Source: Hylemonella gracilis ATCC 19624 (lineage in GTDB: Bacteria > Pseudomonadota > Gammaproteobacteria > Burkholderiales > Burkholderiaceae_C). Taken from it: 64,000 bases of DNA. Of the stretch, positions 17,875 through 27,463 are shown in pieces. A program made the translations under genes and the position numbers. Position 1 is the first letter of the stretch. Every line of letters starts with the position of its first letter. The DNA lies in assembly GCF_000211835.1 (NCBI RefSeq), contig NZ_AEGR01000052.1, forward strand, positions 1 to 64,000, read 5' to 3'. The notes beneath the pieces are model-generated. The model did no database searches and was not told the origin of the DNA. It worked only from the letters and a program-made list of their open reading frames with translations.

Positions 17875-19131
17875 ATGAAGTTTCAAGCACGCACGCAACT
17901 GTGGACGTTGGGCGCATCGGGCGCCGCCCTGGTTCTGGCCGCTGGCCTGAGCAGCCTGAACGCCGCCGCACAAACCCCAGCGCACACGCCGGCCGGCAAG
18001 GTTGAGACAGCCGCCGCCCCGGCTGCTGCTGTCACGGCCAAGACCGTGGTGGCCCACTACGCCACGCTGGTGCACGCGAACTACGAAGACACCTTGCTGG
18101 CTGCGCTGGAGCTGCAGAAGTCCGTCCGCGCCTTCATCGCCGCGCCCTCGCAGGCCCGGCTGGAGGCTGCGCGCAAGGCGTGGCTGGACGCGCGCGAGGT
18201 CTACGGCCAGACCGAGGCGTTCCGCTTTTACGGTGGCCCGATCGATGACGAGGAAGGTCCCGAGGGCCGCATCAACGCCTGGCCCATGGACGAGTCTTAT
18301 GTCGACGGCGTGGACGGCAAGCCCGGCAGCGGCCTGATCAACGATCGCAAGTTCAAGATCACCAAGGCCAGCCTCTCCGAGGCCAATGAAAAGGACGGCG
18401 AGGAAAACATCGCGACCGGCTGGCATGCCATCGAGTTCATGCTCTGGGGCCAGGACCTCGACGACAACGGTCCGGGCCAGCGCGCTCACACCGATTTCGT
18501 CGATGGCAAGACCCCGAACGCCGACCGCCGTCGCCTCTACCTCAACGTGGTCACGGACCTGCTGATCGACGACTTGCGTTTCCTGGTGCAAGCCTGGACT
18601 CCGGCGAAGGCGGGAGCCAAGAAGAACTACCGCGTCACCTTCGAGCAAGGCGGCAGCGAGTCCGTGCGCAAGATCATCGTGGGCCTGGGCTCGCTGTCGC
18701 GCGGCGAGCTGTCGGGTGAGCGCATGGAAGTGGCGCTGAACACGCAGGACCAGGAAGACGAGCATTCCTGCTTCTCCGACAACACGCACCGCGACATCGT
18801 GGCGAACGCGACCGGCATCCAGAACGTCTGGCTCGGCAGCTACAAGCGCCGCCCTGGCGCCAAGGGGCCGCAGACGCTGGAAGGTCCGTCGCTGCGCGCC
18901 CTGGTCGCGGCCAAGGACAAGGCGTTGGCCGACCGCGTCACGGCGCAGATCGCGCAGTCGGTGGCCGACGCCGAGCGCATTCCCGCGCCCTTTGATCGCG
19001 CCATCCTGGACGGCTCGCCGGGCCAACCCCTGATCAAGAAAACCATCGCCAGCCTGGTGGAGCAGTCCAAGCTGCTGGTCGAGTCCGCCTCGGCGATTGG
19101 CATCACCCAGCTGACCTTGGTGGAGCCCTGA
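17875..19131 (+). CDS. Imelysin-family periplasmic iron-uptake protein
   Basis: 418 residues with a signal peptide (ALVLAAGLSSLNAAAQ). The imelysin/peptidase M75 fold is indicated by TEAFRFYGGPIDDEEGPEGRINAWP and the GxHxxE motif GWHAIEFMLWGQD. Family members (IrpA, EfeO-like) act in iron uptake rather than proteolysis. GAGGAAG precedes ATG 17875, which I prefer over an in-frame start at 17830 that lies inside the Fur-like site. It heads an operon with a di-haem oxidoreductase, a second imelysin and DUF1513. Confidence 0.9.
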   Translation: MKFQARTQLWTLGASGAALVLAAGLSSLNAAAQTPAHTPAGKVETAAAPAAAVTAKTVVAHYATLVHANYEDTLLAALELQKSVRAFIAAPSQARLEAARKAWLDAREVYGQTEAFRFYGGPIDDEEGPEGRINAWPMDESYVDGVDGKPGSGLINDRKFKITKASLSEANEKDGEENIATGWHAIEFMLWGQDLDDNGPGQRAHTDFVDGKTPNADRRRLYLNVVTDLLIDDLRFLVQAWTPAKAGAKKNYRVTFEQGGSESVRKIIVGLGSLSRGELSGERMEVALNTQDQEDEHSCFSDNTHRDIVANATGIQNVWLGSYKRRPGAKGPQTLEGPSLRALVAAKDKALADRVTAQIAQSVADAERIPAPFDRAILDGSPGQPLIKKTIASLVEQSKLLVESASAIGITQLTLVEP

Positions 19132-19138
19132 TCGCGTC

Positions 19139-20746
19139 ATGACCGAGTTCGAACACAAGACGGTGCGTCGGAGTTCACGGCTGCGCGTCGTGGCGGCCGG
19201 TTTGCTCGTGGCGGTCCCCGGCGCCTTGGCGGTCTCCGCGCTGCTCGCGCAGACGCGCGCGCCGCAGCCGGACCCGGCGACCGATGCCGCCGAACGCGCC
19301 GCGAGCGAGCGAACCGCGGGCAAGGGCACGGTCTGGGCCACGGGCCAGAACGCCTTTTCCTTTCCCCTTGCCAACCTGAACGACGCCGAGCGCACGCGCT
19401 TCGTCATCGGCAATTCCTTCTTCAAGCGCAACTGGGTCGAGGCCCCGGCTTCGACCAAGGCGCGTGATGGTCTGGGCCCGCATTTCATCGCCCGGTCCTG
19501 CGCGGGCTGCCATGCGTTGGATGGCCGCAGCGCGCCGCCCGACTGGGCCCGCACCCTGCTGCCCGGTGCGGACGCAGAGACCAGCGTCGGCCTGCTGCTG
19601 CGCTTGTCCATCCCTGGTCAGCCTGATGCGCAGCATGGCGTGGTGCCCGACCCGGTTTATGGCGACCAGCTGGGCACGGCGGCCGTGCAGGGCGTCGTGC
19701 CCGAGGGTCACATCGAGATCCGCAGCCGGCCCATCGAGGTCCGCTTTGCCGACGGCGGCACGCACACCCTGCAACAACCGATCTACAGCATCACGCGACT
19801 GGGCTACGGGCCCATGGCGCCCAATGTGCTCGTCAGCCCGCGCGTCGCGCCCCAGGTGATCGGCATGGGCTTGCTGGAAGCGATTCCGGAGGAGGAGATC
19901 CTCGCCAACGCCCGCGCGCAAGCGGCCTTGAATAGCCCGCTGACGGCTGCCATCAAGGGCCAGCCCAACCGGGTCTGGGACGCCTTCGCGGGCCGTGAGG
20001 TGCTGGGCCGTTTTGGCTGGAAGGCCAATGTCGGCAGCGTCGCGCACCAGACCGCGGGCGCTTTCCTAGGCGACATCGGCATCACTTCGCGCGTGAACGG
20101 GCGCGAGGCCTGCACGGACGCGCAGACCGATTGCCTGCAAGCCGCGCACGGCGGCGGCAAGGGTGCTGACCGGGCGAACGGTCGCAAGACCACGGTCTTG
20201 TTGACTGCGGCGCAGGCCAGCTCCGAGCAGCCCGAGATCGACGACCCCACCCTGAACCAGGTCATCTTCTACACCGCGACCCTGGCGCCGCCCGCGCGCC
20301 GACGCGTCAACGACCTGCAGGTGCAGCAAGGCCAGGCCCTGTTCCACCAAGCTCAGTGCGCGGTGTGCCATCGGCCCAGCTACACCACGTCGACGCAGGA
20401 CAGCAGCGGCGCGGGCGGGTTCCCGCGCTTGGCCAGCCCGGCCCTCAAGGGCCAGCGCATCTGGCCCTACACCGACCTGCTGCTGCACGACATGGGCGAG
20501 GCATTGGCCGATGGCCGACCGGACTTTCAGGCCAACGGCCGCCAGTGGCGCACGCCGCCGCTGTGGGGCATTGGGCTGATCCGCGACGTGAACGGCCACC
20601 AGCGTTTGCTGCACGATGGCCGTGCCAAGGGCGTGCTCGAAGCGGTGCTTTGGCATGGCGGCGAGGCCGAGGCCAGCAAGCAACAGGTGCTGAAGATGAG
20701 TGCCCAGGAGCGCGCCGCGCTCGTGGCCTTCCTGGAGTCGCTGTGA
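19139..20746 (+). CDS. Di-haem oxidoreductase (DUF1111)
   Basis: 535 residues, exported (VAAGLLVAVPGALAVSALLAQ). Two c-type haem motifs are visible: CAGCH near residue 121 and CAVCH near residue 408, with a probable distal ligand region. Family members are periplasmic thiol-oxidoreductase/putative peroxidases found beside imelysins in Fur-regulated operons. It starts 7 bp after the first imelysin and its stop overlaps the second imelysin start by one base (TGATG), showing translational coupling. Confidence 0.9.
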   Translation: MTEFEHKTVRRSSRLRVVAAGLLVAVPGALAVSALLAQTRAPQPDPATDAAERAASERTAGKGTVWATGQNAFSFPLANLNDAERTRFVIGNSFFKRNWVEAPASTKARDGLGPHFIARSCAGCHALDGRSAPPDWARTLLPGADAETSVGLLLRLSIPGQPDAQHGVVPDPVYGDQLGTAAVQGVVPEGHIEIRSRPIEVRFADGGTHTLQQPIYSITRLGYGPMAPNVLVSPRVAPQVIGMGLLEAIPEEEILANARAQAALNSPLTAAIKGQPNRVWDAFAGREVLGRFGWKANVGSVAHQTAGAFLGDIGITSRVNGREACTDAQTDCLQAAHGGGKGADRANGRKTTVLLTAAQASSEQPEIDDPTLNQVIFYTATLAPPARRRVNDLQVQQGQALFHQAQCAVCHRPSYTTSTQDSSGAGGFPRLASPALKGQRIWPYTDLLLHDMGEALADGRPDFQANGRQWRTPPLWGIGLIRDVNGHQRLLHDGRAKGVLEAVLWHGGEAEASKQQVLKMSAQERAALVAFLESL

Positions 20747-21867
20747 TGCGGGCCTCGGCGTGCCTGAGTTGGCTGCGCGCAATGCCGCTCGCGTGCGCGG
20801 TGAGCCTGGGCCTTGCCGGACTCGTCAGTGCCCAAACCGCGCCGCGCCTGGCTTTTCCGTACTACACGGCCGAGCAGGCGCTGACCGGCCTGTACGCCCG
20901 CCAACTGCCGCCGCGCGCGCAGGCTTTCGACATCTCGGCACAGGCCCTGGTGCAGGCCACGCAGGCGCATTGCCAGGGCCGCATCGACAAGGACGGCTTG
21001 CACGCCCAGTGGCAGCAGACCCTGCTGCGTTGGCAGGCCTTGGCCACGCCCGCCCTCGGGCCGCTGGTGCAACGTCGCAGCCAGCGCCAGATCGACTTCT
21101 GGCCCGTGCGCCCGAACTTGATCGACAAAGCCTTGAAGGGCGCGCCGCGTGACCTCGCCGACATGGCGCGCGTGGGGACACCCGCCAAGGGCTTCGCGGG
21201 ATTTGAGTACCTGCTGGCCGAGTCCCCGGCCACCGGTCTACAGGGCGAGGCGAACCGTGGCCGCTGCACCTATGCCCTGCTCGTCGCCCAAGGCATCGCC
21301 GCCGAAGCCCGTGCCTTGCGCGCTGACTTCGAGGGGCTGGCGCAACGTGACTGGCAGGTGGACGAGGAATCCGCCGATGCCGAGGCGCGGATTGCGCAGA
21401 CCCGCGCGGCCTTCGCCGAATGGGTGAACCAATGGCTGGGCGGACTGGAGCGCCTGCGTTGGCTCCAAATGGAACAGCCGCTGGTGAAGGCCCAGACCTC
21501 AGGCAAGCCGCCCGCTTTTGCGCGCCAAGACTGGGCCGACAACCTGGTCGACTGGCGCGCGCAATGGGACAGCCTGCGCGCCCAGGCGCTGCTGAGCGAC
21601 CCGCAGGCCGTGCCACCTGTGCCGGGGCAGGCCTTCGTGCCCATCGAAGCCCTGCTCTACGGCAAGGGGCAGGTGCAGTTGGCCGCGCGCTGGCGGCAAG
21701 CCCTCACCGCTGCCGATGCCGCGCTTGGACGGCTGGGCTCAACCTACAGCAGTGCCGACCTGGCAGGCGCGACGCGCCAGCTCAAGGAACTGACCGTGCT
21801 TTACCAGCAGCAAGTCGCCGCCGCGCTGGACGTGCCCCTGGGCTTTTCGGACGCCGACGGGGACTGA
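20746..21867 (+). CDS. Second imelysin-family protein
   Basis: 373 residues with a signal peptide (PLACAVSLGLAGLVSAQ). Imelysin-fold segments include WQALATPALGPLVQRRSQRQIDFWP, KGFAGFEYLLAE and the coiled helices around WVNQWLGGLERLRWLQMEQP. The first protein's GxHxxE motif is replaced by GFEYLL, so metal binding may differ. ATG 20746 overlaps the previous stop (A of TGA shared), fixing the start although the frame is open further upstream. Confidence 0.87.
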   Translation: MRASACLSWLRAMPLACAVSLGLAGLVSAQTAPRLAFPYYTAEQALTGLYARQLPPRAQAFDISAQALVQATQAHCQGRIDKDGLHAQWQQTLLRWQALATPALGPLVQRRSQRQIDFWPVRPNLIDKALKGAPRDLADMARVGTPAKGFAGFEYLLAESPATGLQGEANRGRCTYALLVAQGIAAEARALRADFEGLAQRDWQVDEESADAEARIAQTRAAFAEWVNQWLGGLERLRWLQMEQPLVKAQTSGKPPAFARQDWADNLVDWRAQWDSLRAQALLSDPQAVPPVPGQAFVPIEALLYGKGQVQLAARWRQALTAADAALGRLGSTYSSADLAGATRQLKELTVLYQQQVAAALDVPLGFSDADGD

Positions 21868-21878
21868 GAAGAGCAGGC

Positions 21879-23090
21879 ATGCGGCGCCGTCTGCTCTTGA
21901 GTTCAGTGGGGTCCGTGCTGCTGGGCGGCACACTGGCGCCCACCCTGGGCCGAGCCGCTGCGCCCGTGTCCGCTTCCACGCGCGACACGACCCTGCTGGC
22001 GGCCTGGCGCCATCAGGCGCAGGAGCACATCGGCTTGGTTGACCTGGGCGACGCAGCTTGGCGCGTGCGCTGGCAACTGGCCTTGCCCACGCGCGCTCAC
22101 GGCCTGTGGGCCGAGGCGGATGGGGGCGTTCTTGCCGTGGCGCGCCGGCCAGGCGACTGGTTGCTGCGCTGGCGTCCTCAAGGCGATGCGACGGGAGCGA
22201 CGGAGCAGGGCGCGACCCAGTGGTGCTGGATCGAGGACGACCGCCGATTCAATGGCCATGTGATCGCGTCAGTACCTGCTTCCCAAGCACCCGGCACGCT
22301 CTGGACCACCGAGACCGAATTGGAAGATGGCCAGGGCCTCTTGGGCGTGCGCGACGCGGTCACGCTCGAAAAGCGCGACGAGTGGCCCACCCACGGCCGC
22401 GACCCGCACCAGCTGCTGGCACTGCCGCGCGCGGTGGGGCGGTTCGCCGCGGGCACGCTGATGGTGGCCAATGGCGGCATCCCCACGCTGCCCGAGACCG
22501 GACGTGCCAAGCTGCTGGACCAGCGCCTCAAGCAAGAGCGCATGGACGCTTCCCTCGTCGCCCTGCATCCTGGCACCGGCGAGTTGTTGGAGCAATGGCG
22601 CTTGGCCGACCCCTACCTCAGCATCCGCCATCTGGCCTTCGACCTTCGCTCGGGCCGATTGGGCATCGCGCTGCAGGCCGAGCATCCCGACCCGCTCACC
22701 CGCCAGGCCGCGCCGGTGCTCGCGGTCTGGGATGGCCGTGATGTGCGCCCTGCCGAACCGCTGCCGCAGGGGCAGCCCTCGCTGCAGGGCTACGGTGGCG
22801 ACATCGTCGCCTGGCCGCGTGCCACGTCGGATGACCCCGGCGGCTTCGCCGTCAGCTGCGTGCGGGCCGACGCCCTGGCCCTGTTCGACGCCGAGGGCCG
22901 TTGGCGCGCAACGCTGCCTTTCCCTGGGGCCTATGCCCTGGCCGGTCGGGCCGATCAGGTTTGGCTTGGTGGAGAGCCCGACATCTTGCGGGTCGATGAA
23001 GACGAGACCCGTCGCCGCTGGCAGAGCCTGCGGGCTGCGCAGGTCGGGGTGGCCGACTGGCATTGGGACAACCACTGGGTGGTTGTGTAG
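21879..23090 (+). CDS. DUF1513 periplasmic protein, probable Tat export
   Basis: 403 residues. The N-terminus MRRRLLLSSVGSVLLGGTLAP resembles a twin-arginine signal. The rest is a seven-bladed-propeller-like DUF1513 protein with AWRHQAQEHIGLVDL, RPGDWLLRW, RFNGHVIAS, ISIRHLAFD-like LSIRHLAFDLRSG and GYGGDIVAWP. DUF1513 genes close imelysin/di-haem iron operons in several Proteobacteria. It starts 12 bp after the second imelysin. Exact function is unknown. Confidence 0.85.
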   Translation: MRRRLLLSSVGSVLLGGTLAPTLGRAAAPVSASTRDTTLLAAWRHQAQEHIGLVDLGDAAWRVRWQLALPTRAHGLWAEADGGVLAVARRPGDWLLRWRPQGDATGATEQGATQWCWIEDDRRFNGHVIASVPASQAPGTLWTTETELEDGQGLLGVRDAVTLEKRDEWPTHGRDPHQLLALPRAVGRFAAGTLMVANGGIPTLPETGRAKLLDQRLKQERMDASLVALHPGTGELLEQWRLADPYLSIRHLAFDLRSGRLGIALQAEHPDPLTRQAAPVLAVWDGRDVRPAEPLPQGQPSLQGYGGDIVAWPRATSDDPGGFAVSCVRADALALFDAEGRWRATLPFPGAYALAGRADQVWLGGEPDILRVDEDETRRRWQSLRAAQVGVADWHWDNHWVVV

Positions 23091-23098
23091 CCATCGCA

Positions 23099-23126
23099 GC
23101 ACAACGAAGCCTGGTTGGCGTTGTGC
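23099..23126. terminator. Hairpin between convergent genes
   Basis: Perfect 8-bp arms GCACAACG (23099-23106) and CGTTGTGC (23119-23126) lie between the DUF1513 stop and the convergent piuC stop. No long T run follows, so it may be a weak or factor-assisted terminator. Confidence 0.45.
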
Positions 23127-23138
23127 AGTAAGCCGTCG

Positions 23139-23831
23139 TCACACCTCGGCCCAGAGGCGCAAGAGGTTGTGGTAATTGCCGGTGAGGCTCACGGTTTCCT
23201 CGCAGTCGCCGATCCGGGCGCGCAGTTTCTGGATATTCTGGTCCAGCTCGAACAGCAGGCTGCGTTTGCTGTCGTCACGGATCATGCTCTGCAGCCAGAA
23301 GAAGGAGCACACCCGCGCGCCGCGCGTGACGGGCTCCACGCGGTGCAGGCTGCTGGACGGGTAGAGGATCAGGTCGCCGGCGGGCAGCTTGACTTCGTGT
23401 TCGCCGTAGGTGTCCGCCACGATCAGCTCGCCCCCGTCGTAGTCCTCCGGTTCGCAAAGGAAGAGGGTGCAGGACAAGTCGGTGCGCAGCGCCAGGCCGC
23501 CGGGAAACGCGGCGTTGGGCGCATAGCGCACCGAGCCGTCGACGTGCATGCCGTAGTGTTCGCCGCTCTCGTAGCGGTTGAACAGAGGCGGAACCAAGCG
23601 CAGCGGCAGTGCCGCTGAAAAGAACAGCACATTCTTTTTGAGTGAATCCAGGATGATCTGGCCAAGTTTTTGCGCCAGCGGACCGTTCTCAGGCAACTGG
23701 CGGTTGCGTTTGACCTTGGCGCCTTGTTCACCCACGGTGGTGCGGCCATCGATCCAGTCGCTGGCGTCCAGGGCCTGGCGAATTTCTTGTACTTGCGTTG
23801 CGGTCAGTACCTCGGGCACATGAAGCATCAT
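23139..23831 (-). CDS. piuC: PiuC/YbiX Fe(II)/2-oxoglutarate PKHD-type hydroxylase
   Basis: 230 residues, family length. The double-stranded beta-helix metal site is seen as HYGMHVDGS (HxD) and the distal [15 protein letters not shown] (His and 2-oxoglutarate-binding Arg). PiuC/YbiX genes sit beside TonB receptors such as Fiu/PiuA, as here, and are thought to act on catecholate siderophore use. ATG 23831 or 23828 (adjacent Met codons) can start it. Confidence 0.92.
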   Translation of the reverse strand: MMLHVPEVLTATQVQEIRQALDASDWIDGRTTVGEQGAKVKRNRQLPENGPLAQKLGQIILDSLKKNVLFFSAALPLRLVPPLFNRYESGEHYGMHVDGSVRYAPNAAFPGGLALRTDLSCTLFLCEPEDYDGGELIVADTYGEHEVKLPAGDLILYPSSSLHRVEPVTRGARVCSFFWLQSMIRDDSKRSLLFELDQNIQKLRARIGDCEETVSLTGNYHNLLRLWAEV

Positions 23832-23946
23832 GGGCTGTCACTCCATTGAAAATTTTTTGTGGGTCTGATGTTGGCACAAAACACTGAAGACCTGCCCCGC
23901 GTCAAAGGTGTCGCCATGGCTGCGGCGCGGGCGCAATAACTAAAAA

Positions 23947-23974
23947 CCCCGCCCAAGGCAGACCTTGGGCGGGG
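23947..23974 (-). terminator. Rho-independent terminator of the siderophore receptor
   Basis: A perfect 12-bp stem (CCCCGCCCAAGG with CCTTGGGCGGGG) and 4-base loop are followed on the minus strand by TTTTTA. It lies 65 bp beyond the receptor stop codon. Confidence 0.9.
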
Positions 23975-24038
23975 CGGAAAGGGGCACGGCTTGCTGTCCC
24001 CGCCATCATCAAGAAGCGGGACTGGCTCTACGCGCGCC

Positions 24039-26423
24039 TCAGAACGTGTAGTTCATCGTCAAGCGCGCGCCTCGGGCTTCGCCGGGGACATAGCGCCAGC
24101 CGCTTTTCTGAATGCGGGCGACGTACTCCTCGTCGGTCACGTTGTTCACGTTGAGCTGGAAGCTCAGGTTCTTGCCGATGTCGTAGTTCGCCATCAGATC
24201 GATCACGCTGTAGCCTTCGGTGATTTCAGGCGTGCCGTTCTTGGTGGGCGTGGTGGTGGTGCCTTCAAGCCCCTTCTTCATGCCCGACACGTTGCGCAGA
24301 CCGCCCCCGACCGTGAGTGCAGGGGTGACGCGCACGGTGTTCCACACCGAGAAGGCATCGGTCGGCGCGTACGGCATGTCGTCTGACAAGTCGTTGGACA
24401 GCGGTGCGCCCTTGATGATTTTTGCCTGCATCTTGGAGTAGCCCGCGCTCACCGACCAGTCGTTCGTGACCTGGCCGACCAAACCGACTTCCAGGCCTTG
24501 CACGCGCTTCTTGCCGACCTGGCTGATGTCGGCTGCGTTCAGCGGATCGATGTACACCTCGTTGGAGACATCGGTGCGGAACAGGGCGGTTGAGAGCAGC
24601 AGCTTGCGATCCACGAGCTCCCACTTGGTGCCCACTTCGATGGTCGCGGCCTCTTGAGGCTTCATGTCGGGGTTGTTGGCGCTGCTGCCAGTAACGGAAA
24701 GCTGCATGCTTTGGGCCGCCGTGACGGTGGCCACGTCGCCAGGGGGCGATTGCGAAATCGCGTAGTTGGCGTAGATGCTGCCGTTGGGTGCGGGTTTGTA
24801 GAGCACGCCGAGCTTGTAGCTGCGCAGCGTGCCTTCGTCTTCCGGAGAAGTCGTGATCACCGTGCCTGTGGGCACGCCCAGCGTGGAGCAGCCAGTCGGA
24901 CCCGTCGCATTGGTTCCCGTGGAAACGCAAACCAGCGTCGAGTCGGTGGTCGTCTTGTATTTATCCAGACGCAGACCCGCGCTGAGCATCCACTGGTCGT
25001 TGATCTTGAGCGTGTCGAAGATGTACGCGGCCACGGTGTCGGTCTGGCTTTCGGTATCCAGGCCGTTGCGCTTGTAGTTCAAGGCGCTGACGTTCGAGTC
25101 GGGGTTGTAAAGATTGGCGGCGGGCACGGCGGTGCCCGATGACGTCAGGCCGAAGATGGTTTGCTTTTCTCGAGTGAGCTCGACGCCCGTGCTCAAGGAG
25201 TGCTCCAGCCCGGCGGTGGCGAAGCGCGTGCTCAGATTGAGCTGGTTGGTCAGGATTTCGTTCTCCGCATCCCGGGTACTGGCTGAGCGGCCAATCGTCC
25301 AGGTACTGGGAGCGTTCACGTTCACGAGCGTGGGCGCGCTGCCGCCGGGTGCCGTGATCAGATAGTCCTGCGTGCTCTTGCCCCAGCGCAGGGTGTTGTT
25401 GAGCTTGGTGTCGGCGCTGAAATCATGTTCGAAACGCACCGTCGCCATGTCAGCAGTCACGTCTTCGTGGTCGTCCTTGGTCCCGTAGTAATTGCTGCTG
25501 TTCACGCGCTTGGCCTTGTCCAGTGCCGTCGCATTGGCCAGCGTCGCCGCGGTGTTCGAGGCGGCGATGGCCGAGTAGCCGCTGAAACCGGGCAGACCGA
25601 CGGTGGAGACGCCGCCGTCAGGCGTGTTGTTCTGTTCCACGTGCAGCGTATTCACGAAGACGCGCGTGGGCGAGTTCAGGCCGAAGGCGATGGACGGCGC
25701 GATGCCCGTGCGCTTGTTCTTCACTTCATCACGGCCATCCACGCCGGAGTCCAGCCACATGGCGTTGAGGCGGATGGCGGACGAGCCGCCGAACAGGGAT
25801 TGGTTCCAGTCCACCGAACCGCGCTTGTAGTCGGCGGTGCCCACGCTCGCGGAAGCCGTGAAGCTGTCTTCGGACTTGGCTTGTTTCGTGACCATGTTGA
25901 TGGAGCCGGTCGGCGAGGTACGGCCATAGTCCGAACCGGACGGTCCCTTGATGACTTCCACCGACTCGGTATTGAACACGTCGCGAGTGATGGCGCCGAG
26001 GTCGCGCACGCCGTCCACGTAGATGCTGTTCGTGCTGTTGAAGCCGCGCATCTGGATGGCATCGCCTGTCTGGGTGTTGCCGTTTTCACCCAAGCCGAAC
26101 GTCCCCACGCCAGGCACGGCGCGCAGGGCTTCCGTCAGCGTGGTCACGCCTTGCTCGCGCATGATCTGCGCGGGCACGACCGAGATGGTCTGCGGTGTGT
26201 CCACAATGGGCTGAGTGAACTTTGGCGAGGACAGATTTTCTGTCTTGTAGTCTGCAGCCCCCGTGTCACGTACGGTCACGACAGGCAACTGGGCCTGGCT
26301 TTCAGTGGTCTGAGCGCCGGCGGGCAGAACCAGCGTCGCCAGCACGGCGGCGCCGATCAGGTTGGTGCGCAGGGGCGCGGGGGAAGAGGGCTGGCCGTGC
26401 TTGCGGCTCTTGATGTACGCCAT
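24039..26423 (-). CDS. fiu: Fiu-like catecholate siderophore TonB-dependent receptor
   Basis: 794 residues. A signal peptide (LIGAAVLATLVLPAGAQ) and plug domain (SVVPAQIMREQGVTTLTEAL, VPGVGTFGLGENGNTQTGDA, IYVDGVRDLG, VEVIKGPSGSDYGRTSPTG) closely follow E. coli Fiu. A 22-strand barrel ends RGARLTMNYTF with terminal Phe. It imports ferric catecholate siderophores or their degradation products across the outer membrane. It lies upstream of piuC on the same strand with its own terminator between, and has a Fur-like box in its upstream region. Confidence 0.93.
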   Translation of the reverse strand: MAYIKSRKHGQPSSPAPLRTNLIGAAVLATLVLPAGAQTTESQAQLPVVTVRDTGAADYKTENLSSPKFTQPIVDTPQTISVVPAQIMREQGVTTLTEALRAVPGVGTFGLGENGNTQTGDAIQMRGFNSTNSIYVDGVRDLGAITRDVFNTESVEVIKGPSGSDYGRTSPTGSINMVTKQAKSEDSFTASASVGTADYKRGSVDWNQSLFGGSSAIRLNAMWLDSGVDGRDEVKNKRTGIAPSIAFGLNSPTRVFVNTLHVEQNNTPDGGVSTVGLPGFSGYSAIAASNTAATLANATALDKAKRVNSSNYYGTKDDHEDVTADMATVRFEHDFSADTKLNNTLRWGKSTQDYLITAPGGSAPTLVNVNAPSTWTIGRSASTRDAENEILTNQLNLSTRFATAGLEHSLSTGVELTREKQTIFGLTSSGTAVPAANLYNPDSNVSALNYKRNGLDTESQTDTVAAYIFDTLKINDQWMLSAGLRLDKYKTTTDSTLVCVSTGTNATGPTGCSTLGVPTGTVITTSPEDEGTLRSYKLGVLYKPAPNGSIYANYAISQSPPGDVATVTAAQSMQLSVTGSSANNPDMKPQEAATIEVGTKWELVDRKLLLSTALFRTDVSNEVYIDPLNAADISQVGKKRVQGLEVGLVGQVTNDWSVSAGYSKMQAKIIKGAPLSNDLSDDMPYAPTDAFSVWNTVRVTPALTVGGGLRNVSGMKKGLEGTTTTPTKNGTPEITEGYSVIDLMANYDIGKNLSFQLNVNNVTDEEYVARIQKSGWRYVPGEARGARLTMNYTF

Positions 26424-26577
26424 GAAAAGAATGCTCCGTCGCTGGGATCAGTTGGATTTCAGATTGCGTCAATTGCAGCTGGCTTCCTGGGGCCGTCTCG
26501 GAACGCGGCGTGCCGCTGAGGACGGGCGACTGGTAGGAAGCGGATTCCTGAGGCAGGACGCAATCGACGGGGCAAAT

Positions 26578-26596
26578 GATAATTATTTTTATTAAG
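26578..26596 (-). promoter_or_regulatory. Fur-box-like operator of the siderophore receptor
   Basis: The 19-mer GATAATTATTTTTATTAAG (plus-strand reading) matches the Fur consensus at 13 of 19 positions, including a perfect GATAAT half-site. It lies about 155 bp upstream of the receptor start, in the 351-bp gap between the receptor and the DJ-1/PfpI gene. Confidence 0.65.
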
Positions 26597-26732
26597 ATGT
26601 GTCAAAGTTTTTTTAACTTATGTCGACACAAAGTGATCCCGGGTGGCCAGGCGCGGCGTTGGCGGGCGCGTCGGGGGCCTTGATTGTTGGCTTCTGGCAA
26701 CAGTAGAGGCACCATCAGCGCTGAAATAACAG

Positions 26733-26758
26733 GGGCCGCAGCCTGTGGGCTGCGGCCC
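26733..26758 (-). terminator. Hairpin terminator of the DJ-1/PfpI gene
   Basis: A perfect 11-bp stem (GGGCCGCAGCC with GGCTGCGGCCC) and 4-base loop lie 16 bp past the stop of the DJ-1/PfpI gene. On the minus strand a modest T-rich tail (TGTTATTTC) follows. Confidence 0.7.
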
Positions 26759-26774
26759 ATGCCGCTCAGAGTGC

Positions 26775-27371
26775 TCAGAGGTAGGGCTGTATGTTCTGCA
26801 TCGCGCGGTCGACGTAGGCTTCTTTTTCCCCGACGGGCGCCACGTAATGCATCGCGCTCTTGGCCGCTTCCACGCCTTCCAGACGCGCGATCAGCCAGGC
26901 CGCCAGGTATTGGGACGACAGGCAGCCCCCCGCAGTCGCCACGTTCTCGCGGGCAAAGAAGGGTTGGTTCAACACGTCCACCCCGGCTTCCTCGACCCAG
27001 GGCTTGGTCGTCAGGTCCGTGCAGGCCGGCACGGCGTCGAGCAAACCCAGCTTGGCCAAGACCAAGGTGCCTGAGCATTGCGCGCCCAGCAACTGGCGCT
27101 TGGGGTCGAACTGCATCTGCGCCATCAGGGCCGGGTCGGCGACCACCTCGCGGGTCTTGATGCCGCTGCCGACGATCACCGCGTCGGCCGCCGAGGCCTC
27201 GCCCAAGCTGATCTGCGATGCCAGCACCACGCCATTCATCGATGTCACATAAGGCGCGGGGCAGGCGAGTGAGACGCGCCAATCGGGCTTCTTGATGCGG
27301 TTGAGGATGCCCAGGGCGATCAGTGAATCCAGTTCGTTGAAGCCGTCAAAGGTGAGGATGGCGATGTGCAT
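26775..27371 (-). CDS. DJ-1/PfpI-family protein
   Basis: 198 residues starting MHIAILTFDGFNELDSL, the glutamine-amidotransferase-like fold. The nucleophile-elbow cysteine is in GAQCSGTLVLAKLG near residue 103, and CLSSQYLAAWL follows. Family members include isonitrile hydratases, glyoxalase III and amidotransferase-like regulators; I cannot assign the reaction. ATG 27371 is preferred because the fold begins there. It is divergent from a MocR regulator, which may control it. Confidence 0.85.
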   Translation of the reverse strand: MHIAILTFDGFNELDSLIALGILNRIKKPDWRVSLACPAPYVTSMNGVVLASQISLGEASAADAVIVGSGIKTREVVADPALMAQMQFDPKRQLLGAQCSGTLVLAKLGLLDAVPACTDLTTKPWVEEAGVDVLNQPFFARENVATAGGCLSSQYLAAWLIARLEGVEAAKSAMHYVAPVGEKEAYVDRAMQNIQPYL

Positions 27372-27411
27372 GGTGGCGCCTGTGATGACACGGGGTGGAG
27401 GAGCGAGCCAT

Positions 27412-27452
27412 CGTATCGACACGTTTCAATACAATCAAATAATTGTCATGGA
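27412..27452. promoter_or_regulatory. AT-rich dyads in the divergent promoter region
   Basis: In the 92-bp gap between the divergent genes, GTATC near 27412 is mirrored by GATAC near 27450, and ACAAT (27431-27435) pairs with ATTGT (27442-27446). MocR regulators commonly bind dyads or repeats next to their own promoter, so this is a plausible operator; assignment is inference. Confidence 0.35.
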
Positions 27453-27463
27453 TACATTCCGCC

